A model generated the notes under the pieces. That model had not been told where the DNA came from and did not search any database. It saw only the letters and a program-made list of their open reading frames with translations. This document shows, one piece after another, positions 54,701-64,000 of a DNA stretch of 64,000 nucleotides (its first letter is position 1; every line of letters starts with the position of its first letter). The position numbers and the translations under genes are program-made. Origin of the DNA: Liolophura sinensis. Its lineage: Eukaryota > Mollusca > Polyplacophora > Chitonida > Chitonidae. The stretch covers positions 30,367,385 through 30,431,384 of the forward strand of contig NC_088295.1 in the NCBI RefSeq assembly GCF_032854445.1. The letters are read 5' to 3'.

Positions 54701-57436
54701 TTACAAGGGACATACAAGGCGGAGCTGGTCATTAACTTTACTGTAAACAGGGCAGGATTTAAACGAACGCGGACTCTCCCTCCAGGCGTTCCTGACCCCA
54801 AGAATATGGACGTTGGCGCTGCAGTTCTGACCGTACGCCAAATATCTGGCTGACATCCGGTGACTCGTTACTGGCGCTGCCTTCCACTGGACATTGTTTT
54901 GTCCACACGATGCATGTGTGTCAGAAGAGCAAAACAACAAACATAGGAGAACAGAAATCATACGAAATATAGACGCTTACTTAAAGAGAATCTTTTACAG
55001 GATATTACGAACAATGCATAAAATATCTTATATGAGATATGTTACCTTCGATGTCTCTCCAAAATGTCATTCATCTCCAAATTATGTCTTTACAAAATCC
55101 ATAAACCGCACAATACACCGTGAATAATGTCTAAAGAAAACGTGGTATCGTACGTTAGGAACCCCACTGGCGACAGCCTCGGTGGCCAGTCCCAGACGGA
55201 GGCCCATGTCTTGTTTGTCGCGTGGGTGAATTCTGAAAAACGAGCCAAACAAGTAAACAGGTAAACAATTTCTTTTTGTCTACTTCACACACTGTATATA
55301 CATTATATATGTGAGCTGTCAAAAATATGGGAATACTGGTAATAGTAGCATTGCATTGTTACACTTTGCTGGTTAATTAATGTAATCTATGAATAGTTAT
55401 TTCACAAATCACAGAAATTAACAGAGTTAACAAATATTAAGCAATTTAAATCTTAAAAAAAACCCACTGGCATTATTTACTTTGAAAACATTCAATACCC
55501 TTATTGATAAACGGTTACTATTATCATTGAAGGTTAAAAAAACGGCTTGTCATACGATCCATTTGAACAGCCATGAACACTTTCTTCATCAAAGAGTTAA
55601 GTGTGTGCTAAAGTTAGTTGTCTGAGACCAACGCACAGTATCATGGTTGCTTTTGTTGGGAGCAAGCTGTTCCAAAGAAACAGGTGGTTGCTGTTTTGTG
55701 TAAATTTCTCACATCACAATAAAAGAAATATCTACCTAAACAGATGTTCTTTGGACATTGATCACCGTTGACACTCTGACTAATTTTGATTACCAACAGT
55801 TTTAGAAAGTATTTTTTATTATATGATAAAACTAAATTTCAACTCCGGCGATCAGTGTGGCAAATATAATTTGAAACCAACAAATTCTACAGACAAGGGA
55901 TTTTTTAAGCCATTATAATTTTCCCCAGCAATATCGAAAAGTTTATTTTTTTAATAACTTATTTATTGTTTTGATTTTTGTTACCGCCACACTTAGGAAT
56001 ATTTCACTTATATAATGGTGGTCGGGTTTATTGGTTGAAGAAACTTTAGTGCCCAGCATAAACCACCGGCTTTAGCAAGTTTCTAGCAATCTTTCTTAAA
56101 TATGACGTACAGATATTCATGAGATATTACTGGAGGACAAGTGATTTTCAACAAACCGTCATAAAGAATGTCGTCGACCACTCATGGTCACATGGGCCGT
56201 CAACCAGTAAGAACGGGAAATTCACAAATTTCAAACATTTATCTACAAGTACAAAGAAATACCAAGATGCATGGATTTACTCCAACTTGTGGTTTCGGTT
56301 AGGAATGGGAGTAAGGTTGGTTTAAACTCTATACAATAACCCGTGTGACCTGTACGAAACCCAAAGGAAACATGGTGTCTTGTTCTCCATCAGAACCGTC
56401 ATGAAAATGTTTCCCCCAATCGGTAATCATGGCGGGAAACAGACAACTATAACCTGGGGGATTCCAAGCGTTGGTATCACCTTACGGCAAAAACACAAGG
56501 CGTAAACAGAAGAGGTGGATGGGCTGCAGTAGTACTATTTATATTTTTTATGCTAGGTGAACTGCGGATTAAAGTTACTGTGTCAATTTCACTAAACACA
56601 AAGATTGTTTTTAGTTAAAAAATCATGTGATTTTTACAGGTTCATGTAGTTTATCTGAAACTTGATAAATTTCATCTCTGATTTAAAAATATCAGACGTG
56701 GGATCTTACCCTGATACCAGATAGCTCCATAGATTGTCGTATTCAACAAACATCATGGACATCCACATGACAGTTATAAAACGTAGAACAGGAACAGGTT
56801 TAGACATCACGATCGGACTGTTGGATCACAAAATGGATTAGTCTGACTTGACGTCTCGACACCAATGTGAAAAAAAGGTATTAGAGCAGAGAACACAAAT
56901 GCATGGAAGCAGTGGCCGCTATGTGCTTCAACATCCTACCTCATTGTCTCTTATAACATGCATGCTATCTTGGCCGCACTGAAAACTTCATGCTTATAAA
57001 GACAGAAACATAGATATTGGCCAACATATTTGTAAGGAAATTCTGCTTTCAAGCAGGTTACTTACACAAACTGTAGATACAATATTGCACAACCAACTGT
57101 TCATGGCTACATGAGAACTGCATTTAAGTGTTGTGTGTATGAATGAAGTTAGGAAGTCACGGCCCAGTATACAGCCTGCTAATGTGCATTTAACATACAT
57201 CGTACTTAATGACTGTAAACGTTGAGCCATGGCCCAGTCCCAATGATATATAATATCTGGGAACTTTCGAGTTACATGTTGCTAAATCTTTTAGGTCTCA
57301 TCCAAGGGTGTATGGCGGACCCTCCTCAGTCTGATGCTATCAGACCTGTAGTATAGCCTCGGTGACGGTACAGATAATTTCCGTAAAACCAGCAAACCAT
57401 AGAGAAATAGGTCCATTTTTGTCCTCCAATAGAGAC
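54701..57436 (-). pseudogene. Sialate O-acetylesterase-like, copy 3 (decayed)
   Basis: Remnants of exons 9 (54701-54942), 8 (55141-55235, truncated), 7 (about 55553-55676), 6 (about 56349-56480), 5 (about 56710-56820) and 4 (57257-57436). Defects: exon 9 has lost its acceptor AG (now AT) and has a four-base deletion near its end; exon 8 lacks its 3' half; exon 4 has TGA at 57328-57326 where the Trp of WGG should be, and its donor GT is now AT; exons 5-7 carry deletions. Exons 1-3 are absent. Intron-2 homology continues to about 58600, so the duplicated unit was once longer; the place of exon 3 now holds a SINE fragment (57566-57645). Not expected to encode an enzyme. Confidence 0.88.
55950..56075 (-). 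repeat. SINE A, degraded inverted 3' end
   Basis: GGAATATTTCACTTATATAA and the left-hand TTATTTATTG tail match; the rest is eroded. Inside pseudogene copy 3. Confidence 0.5.
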
Positions 57437-57565
57437 TGGAAATAGAAATAAATAAAAACGCTATAATGCGTGGAAAAACATGCTGCTCATGAGGACGAGT
57501 TATAGTCTCGCTCATGGTTGTATTTCTTTGCACATTTTTGGTTTAAGTGTCATAAAATTGCATGA

Positions 57566-57645
57566 AGGGGTCTTCGTGGCCGAGGTTGTGAGCGCCGGCG
57601 AGGTGCATTGACCCAGGAGCCTCTCACCAATGCGGTCGTCGCTTA
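57566..57645 (+). repeat. SINE A, head fragment
   Basis: GGGGTCTTCGTGGCCGAGG, TGACCCAGGAGCCTCTCACC and AATGCGGTCG. It occupies the position where exon 3 of SIAE copy 3 would be expected. Confidence 0.7.
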
Positions 57646-58600
57646 CTTACAACGCTCAGAGCAATATTTCACCTAGTCGGCCATGGTCAAGTCGATGGAT
57701 CAGATGAAGCCCGGTGTCAAACAAACCCCTAATGTATACCGACAAAACAGCCAGCGAGATCTGGATTTGAACTCTTGACCTTACTGGTAAATCTACGCGA
57801 CGAAACACGCATTCGTATAGCAACTGTGAACCATAATGACATTCCGGACCAATAACCGCAAGACCAATTTCCAAAACAATACTCAACACAGATCACCAAT
57901 GAGCTAAAGAGGGTGTATAAATTAAGAAATTTGGTCGGATTTATACGAAGGAAAAGAAAACAGTTCTCAGTGATGGCAGAAAGACGCACGGAATGTTCTA
58001 AACGAATGAATTCAACCAGTATTCAAATTGTGTACCATGCTAACATAAAAGTTGTTGAGAATCCAAATATGTATATCAGTTGCACTTTGTTTCCAACTGT
58101 TTATATATCCACCGTGGCGATCTTTTTAATACAACGATATATGCAGCTCTAGTCCTGGTTTAAGCGGAATTAGACACGGTTACGAAGCAAAACATTTTGT
58201 ACAAACCATCATTATTTACTCACAAAAAACTTAACGCATTGTAAAACTTAAGAAACTTATAGTGAAGGCGATTGATGGAATATTCATGAAACAGTAGTCT
58301 TTTCAGTAATAACTCGTGGCGATGATTGAAATCGCCACACAACACGCAGGATCTGAAAAAATGCTACAAGGCGAGTAATGTACGTCTTGTGCAGGACCCA
58401 TTGGTACACTGTTGTCTAAGCAAGCATAATTCCCAACATCAAAACTGAAACCGTCTCTCTTGTCGTAATGTTGGAGTTGACAGGAAAACGTTGTGGTCTT
58501 CGTACAAATATCAGATAAGATATATAATTTGGTGTAGATTTCTTTCAATCCGGCGAAGATGAATATATATTTTCCACAGTCTTTGCAATATAGGTGTTGT
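57640..58600 (-). other. Intron-2 remnant of SIAE copy 3
   Basis: Non-coding sequence similar to 51490-52300 in intron 2 of copy 2, for example the shared TTAAGCGGAATTAGACAC stretch at about 51862 and 58161. It shows that the tandem duplication included intron 2. A minus-strand open frame at 58303-58548 corresponds to one at 52030-52272. Confidence 0.7.
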
Positions 58601-58747
58601 TTGAAGTTAGCATACCATCAATATATACAGTAAATATGTACATCAATACAATATATGGTAAATGAGAATGCAGTCTTGTTCATAAGAACAGAGTTAGACG
58701 TCTACCAAAAAGGAGTCACAATTATATGTAACAATTTAACGACCGGC

Positions 58748-58938
58748 CGTACATGGAAAGGTCGTCCAGCAACCTGCGAATGGTTGTGGGTTTCCCCTGG
58801 GTTCTGCTCGGTTCACCGCCCCCCCCCCCCCCCCCCCCCCACACACACACCACCACCACCACCATAATGGCTGGCCGCCGTGATTTTAATACGCCGTAAA
58901 CGACCAATCAAATCAATAAAAAAATAAAAAAATAAATG
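58748..58938 (+). repeat. SINE A, 3' two thirds with poly-C expansion
   Basis: GTACATGGAAAGGTCGTCCA, GGTTTCCCCTGGGTTCTGC, a C run of about 22 bases and CACACACACC-ACCACC, then GCTGGCCGCCGTG and an AATAAAAAAATAAA tail. Confidence 0.75.
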
Positions 58939-58940
58939 TA

Positions 58941-59862
58941 TATTAACGAAGACTGCTTGTAGACTGTATGACGGATGTTGGGTTTTAATAAGGTCACAGT
59001 GAGAGCTCGGATTGCCCTTTCAGATTATCCTGCCTAACTTTCGTTTCCTTGGATTTCTCTTTCATATAACCTCTAAATTAAAATACTACTAAAACAATAC
59101 AGAAATACCTTTCGAATTCAGAAAATGTTAAAAATTACACTGACAATTCTTCCGATATAGTATTCTATGTAGAGTATATGGAGTGCCACCTTTGGTATCA
59201 CGATTCATTATTCATGGAAATGGTGTGTAAACACCCGCTAAATCTGATACGTTTTGCACACATCTTTAAACATGACTGTACATAAATAAAACGTCCTTGA
59301 ACATGCGTAAAACTCAAACAAACTAAACATTGCCAAACTCAAAACTTTAATTTGCTTCACAAAATATTTAAAGCTTGATGCTCAAATTTCTATAGATTTG
59401 ATGCTTATATTTAAGAGTTTAATTTGGAGTACAACTTTTCGTCTAAAGATCGCTTTGTGAAACGAGTGCCAATACTCAGAATCACGTACAGCTGTAGCTT
59501 CAACACACAGATCAACTAATTAACATACCTATAAGTTCATCATTACAAGGGTTCATTTTCCTTTCGTATCAAAATGTATGGTTAGATGTTACTCGAAGAA
59601 ATCAGAGCTCCTCCTTCGTTCTGAAAACAGTGTTTTTTTGAACACGGGTTTACGACAAATTTTTCTGTACTCAATATGAATGTAGATTGACTGAGCAGTT
59701 CGATACAAAATACATTGGTTTTACCAAATAGATTAGAAGACACAAAAGTTTATTAATTGTGCAAATTTCTTACAGAATTTTTGTACTATAACAATTGTGT
59801 TGGTGATAAAAGTGCCTGAACGACAAACAGTGAAGGACTATAAAAAATTTAATTCTCACATC
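58941..59862. other. Intergenic region between copy 3 and copy 4
   Basis: AT-rich, about 0.9 kb. No exon, repeat family or promoter was recognised. The ATTAAA of copy 4 (minus strand, 59853-59848) lies at its right end. Confidence 0.5.
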
Positions 59863-62800
59863 TTAAGCGTACATTCCAAGGGACATATAAGGTGGAGCAG
59901 GCAGACCGTTAACTTTACTGTAAACAGCACAAGATTTAAACGAACACGGACTCTCCCTCCAGGCGTACCTGACGCCAAGAATATGGACGTTGGAGCCGCA
60001 GTTCTGACCGTACGCCAAATCTATGGATGACGTCCGGAGACCCGCTATTGGCGCTGCCCTCCACGGGGGATCGTTTTGGTCACATGACACAGTCACGTTT
60101 GCAGAACAGCAAACCTATGAAGAAAAGATATCCAGAAAAAGGATTCTTTGATAAGGCAATCTTAAACACTATAAAGACGTTGGTTACTGTGACAAATTAA
60201 AAAAACAGTTATTCATTACTGTTATCATATCATTACATATCTGGGATCAAAACATTAACGTAAAGGTAATCTTTGTACCAAAGATAATCATTATAAAGCC
60301 GCCATTTTCAAGAAAACATTGCCCAAATATAGGTAAATGCATTAAAAAATACAATACATATGTAGTAGGAAAAGAAAATGTTCTATTAATTCAACCCATG
60401 CGTTATTACCTCGTAACCGTCAATGCTCCTGACCTCGATGGGCGTCCTTCCACTGTCAAACTCTATCGTTACGATACGTGAGGCCGGGTTGACGGACACT
60501 TTGGTAGGGAAAGGCCCCCGGTATCGTACATTGGGAACCCCGTAAGCCACAGCCTCGGCGGCTAGACCCAGGCGGAGAGCTGCATCTTTCTTGTCGCGTG
60601 GATGAATCCTGATTAATTTAGATGATTTAATAATAAATAAGTTATTTCAACCATTGACATCTTTTCTTGCAAACATACATACGTCGAAATCAAAACCTTT
60701 ATTCCCCCCCCCCCAAAACAAAAATCGGAAAACAAATCTGAAAATCTTACTCACAAACAGAAAGCAATCTAAAACTACCGGGCAAAAGAAACGCATAACT
60801 TTTAAATGCAGTTTTTTCTATGGAAAAATAAGTTGAATAAGTTTGAACGTTGTGCGAATACGTTTGCACATAATCACCCTGTGTACACGTCACTTTTTAA
60901 CGAGATTCATTGAAACTGGTGTAAGACATCATGAAAAATCGGAAAAACAGAGTTTCAGGCCCTGTTGAAAATTCTCGATAATGACCACCGTATAAATACC
61001 GATGTAGCACATGGTAAGGCTGCAATACCATAAAAAACACCCAAGAGATGCCGAGACTCACACAAGCAGAACGTGATAGAGCCACTGGTATGGCCGACAT
61101 GGGGGCCAGCCAACACTACATTGCCATAACATTCAATTGCAGTCAAGCCACCATCAGCAGACTGTTGGATCGTTAACAGGCAGGACACAAGATCGTCAAA
61201 GATCGGGCAGGCCAAGTGTTACAACGCCTGGCGAACACCGGTACATCCGCACAATCCACCTGCGTAACCGGTTTGTGACGGCGACGTCAACGGCGGAAAC
61301 GGCGGAAACGGCACTGGGACATGCCATCAGCAGACGCACAGTCTTACGACGACTCCGCGTGAGTGGTATCAGAGTCTATCGCCCCTTCCATGGAATGGCA
61401 TTGACTCCTCTACACCGTCAAAACAGGCTGCGTTGGGCAAGAGTTGTACGTCGATGGCAGCGACGAGAATGGGAAAGGGTGCTGTTCACTGATGAAAGCC
61501 GATATAAGCTTTTCAGAAATGATGGTCGAATTCGTGTGTATCGACGCTGGGAAGAGCGATCGGCATAAAACTGCATTCAGAATGTCCACCCTTTAGGGTG
61601 CTTGTATGGGGCGGAATTTGTAGACAGGTGAGAACGAGATTGGTCATTATCCAGGGAAATCTGACTGGCCAAAGATACCGAGATGAGATATTGGAACCTG
61701 CTGTGGTGCCATTCGTGCATCAACAGCAAAGGGGTATCCTTTTGCAGCAGGACAATGCACGACCTCATACCGCCAGAGTTGTACTAAATTATCTGGACAC
61801 GTTGATGTCAACGTACTGCCTTGGCCAGCACGATCGCCAGACATGAATCCCTTATAGCATCTAAGGGATCATCTTGATCGACGTCTGAGACAACGCGTCC
61901 CTCCCCCACAAAACAGGCAACAGCTCGAACAGGCTTTATTTGAGGAGTGGGACAGAATTCCTGATGACGTCATCCGGCGGTTGACGACTTCCATGAGGAG
62001 ACGTATTTTGGCTTTAATTGATGCAATGGGTGCTCACACACGCTACTAACGATCTGTCTTATGACATGATAGGACATTAGGTACACCTTTTTAAGGGAGT
62101 CCCTTTACTTGCATTTGTGTAATTTTTTTCAGATTTACCCCATGACTTCTTTACTCGGCCTGACAGCAAGTGTAATATCCATATGGCTTTGAATTTTTGA
62201 ACAGAACTTGGAAAATGATTTATTGCAATATAATGCTTATCATGTTGATACTGTCTGTCTTTCTTTCTCTTTCTTGTGGTGCTGAACAAGGTTATACGTT
62301 TCTTTTGCCCGGTAGTTTATGTTACAAGCCGCACAATTTTAGAGTTAACTTTTTGACCTCATTCTTCATTTTGTTCATAAATGTAGAGGCTTGTCCATAA
62401 AAAGTAATTTCCATCTTTGTTATGGATGTAATAACACATCAATTTTCCTTATCCACACGAGTCACCAATTTATCACAGCAAAGATTTCTGAACTGAGGAC
62501 TTAGCCTGTGCTAGACCTATCTACTTGGGTCACCACCGTTAACACCAGTTTCGATAAATAACAAGGTAAAATGTAACACATGATTTTGTCGTCACTCTAT
62601 ATACAGTGTATTTACTTCTTGACGATGGTCTGAATTGTGATTTTCAACGTTTTTCAAAAGAACTACCGTCGAACGAAATCCAAGTTGACTTAATGGTAAG
62701 TATTTTCGAAGATCAAATTATATCACGATGACGATGCAGACATGTTGGATTCAAACTGATTCGACATTAGAACAATGTAGAGAACTTGATTACACATAAA

Positions 62801-63158
62801 TTCCACAGTAACAATGATGTACACTAATGGGGCTTAACGTAATTACATTATAAAGAGCGAGACAAACAAACCGCGCTGAATTCAGAATGATATTTCATTC
62901 GCTACCTTGCCCCCGGAAATTAACAATGAAGTCTTGTTTTTTTAGTTGTTTTGTGTATAAACAACGAGTTACGTGTATGTGTGTTTATGCCCATATTACT
63001 TACGCTCCCCATGGACTGTTGTAATCAGGAAGGTCTATGACAACAGACATGAACACTCTCTTCAGTACGGAGTTAGGCACATAACCAAAGCCTGCCGTTT
63101 GGGCCCAGCGAATCCCAGGAAACCCACCGATACGGCTGACTTCGTGGTACGGGAACAA
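59863..63158 (-). CDS. Sialate O-acetylesterase-like, copy 4 (exons 7-9, 5' part outside window)
   Basis: Three terminal exons in transcript order: 63158-63004, 60608-60410 and 60114-59863. Their lengths (155, 199 and 252 nt) equal those of copies 1 and 2, with consensus splice sites and no stop. They encode IRWAQTAGFGYVPNSV, the catalytic-His region IHPRDKKD, LRLGLAAEAVAYGVPNVRY and the Cys-rich C-terminus ending YMSLGMYA. The residue before SPWG is Asn (DYNSPWG), where copies 1 and 2 and, as I recall, human SIAE have Asp. Intron 7 contains a complete Tc1 element. Exons 1-6 must lie beyond position 64000. Confidence 0.9.
60778..62312 (+). mobile_element. Tc1/mariner element, full length but inactive
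   Basis: 1535-bp element with terminal inverted repeats (CCGGGCAAAAGAAACG... at both ends, right copy reversed) and TA duplications at 60776-60777 and 62313-62314. The transposase reading runs about 61048-62049: MPRLTQAERDRATGMADMG, helix-turn-helix region, FTDESRY (first Asp about 61492), QQDNARPHTAR (second Asp) and SPDMNPL. Breaks: in-frame TAA at 61174 with a frameshift, a stop and frameshift after RWEERSA, and another frameshift near 61800. The catalytic Glu expected before HL is a TAG at 61855-61857. Spacing fits a DD34E transposase. It inserted in intron 7 of SIAE copy 4. Confidence 0.9.
61048..62049 (+). pseudogene. Tc1-like transposase pseudogene
   Basis: Coding remnant of the element at 60778-62312. 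It would cut and paste the element through a DDE active site. At least two stops and two frameshifts interrupt it, and the third catalytic residue is a stop codon. No intact product is expected. Confidence 0.88.
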
Positions 63159-64000
63159 CTGCCGTCCGCGAAGTGAACAGAACAGAATTTTAAACTCGTG
63201 GTTCGCTAACCCTTCAAAATAGTGTAATTAAACTCTAATTAAACTCAGACACTGACGTATACATATATATATATATATTGTCAGTGTCTGAGCTGCATTT
63301 TCCCTCTATGTATGCTACAGCCTGCATTGCAATGCAGTCGAGCGTTCTCGAGGCTTCGGTGTTAATGAGTTTAGTGTCATTGTAAATAGACTACATTCTG
63401 CAAATATGTATCGGTGTTGTAAAGATGTTAACTATCAAACCATCTAGAATTTTCTTTACGTTAGACTATAAACATGAGCGATGGAGTGGTGAAACTCGCA
63501 GTCCACCCTAGCTATGTACTCAAGTCCAATTTGAGAGCAGTCACATTTAGTCATTCACTGCCATGGATTTTGCTGGGTTTAAAGATATCGGCTTTCACGC
63601 CATTCGATATTCGTCATTTGTACTCCATTTTCTGTACGCAGCACTTTGTGAGCTTGTGTTTCGCCACTTGCTTTTTTTTGGAGACGTTATTTTGGAGCTT
63701 GTGTCTCTCATTCTCTCTTTGTGCCATTAGGTACATTTCATCCCAGTTTCTCTGAACGTGACACATCGACAGCTCGGCATCACGGACGCTTCTGTCAACC
63801 CGTCCGCCCTGAGAAGTTGCACATCCTCAGGCAGTTGGGGGAATGAATCACTTCTCGGACTGCCATCCGCAGATTGAAGACTTCATTTTAACTGTGGATT
63901 CTATATTTACGTAGCCGGAATATTCCATCCAGATTTGGACGCTGTAAGATACTATATATATATTTGTAAGTTTTTGTATTGTTTTGTATCATATTGTCAG
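63159..64000. other. Intron 6 of SIAE copy 4 (partial), no exon found
   Basis: Sequence upstream of exon 7 on the minus strand. Exon 6 of this copy was searched for by its conserved TGTACGAATCC start and not found. The region contains a 13-bp perfect inverted repeat around TA repeats (63244-63292) and a 16-bp palindrome CTGCATTGCAATGCAG near 63323. Open frames seen here match no family I know. Confidence 0.6.

Noticed and set aside
63280-64000. Possible LTR starting TGTCAG, because TTGTCAG recurs at the window end
   Set aside because: A shared seven-base word is not enough, and no coding or primer-binding features are visible.

Overview
The window is animal nuclear DNA: AT-rich, with long introns, consensus GT/AG splice sites and many tRNA-derived SINE copies whose 3' tails read AATAAATAAATA. 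The SINE type and the protein families suggest a marine lophotrochozoan, most likely a mollusc. That assignment is inference, because no taxonomically decisive gene is present. No bacterial features, CRISPR arrays or rRNA genes were seen.

Left part, 1-36464, plus strand: the 3' portion of one large gene for a type I membrane mucin-like protein. I could chain 36 exons with consistent phases into one open frame of about 1888 residues; the 5' end lies outside the window. Domain order is Thr-rich mucin segment, ephrin-receptor/GCC2-GCC3-like Cys module, NIDO, AMOP, VWD with a GDPH motif, a beta-sandwich-like segment, about 17 EGF modules, a SEA-like domain with a GSVIV motif, a short stalk, one transmembrane helix and a tail of about 145 residues. 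This resembles MUC4-type proteins. Most EGF exons are phase 1-1 and fall into repeated five-exon blocks. Two introns hold minisatellites that re-amplify the preceding exon's 3' end with its splice donor. In the second array (92-bp unit, about 22 copies) every unit inspected has the form of a 24-nt, stop-free, phase-matched mini-exon plus a 68-nt GT-AG mini-intron.

Right part, 38809-64000, minus strand: a tandem cluster of four sialate O-acetylesterase (SIAE-like, SGNH/GDSL-type) genes, convergent with the mucin gene. Copies 1 (38809-45907) and 2 (47408-54045) are intact nine-exon genes with identical exon lengths, each coding 527 residues with a signal peptide. Copy 3 (about 54701-57436) is a decayed pseudogene. 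Copy 4 (from 59863) shows its last three exons and runs off the right edge.

Repeats: at least three SINE-like families, a palindromic MITE-like element (two copies), a second short interspersed family (three copies), one nearly complete but dead Tc1/mariner element (60778-62312), a degraded Tc1 element inside SIAE copy 1, and several minisatellites. A surface mucin next to enzymes that remove O-acetyl groups from sialic acids is suggestive, but a functional link is inference only.
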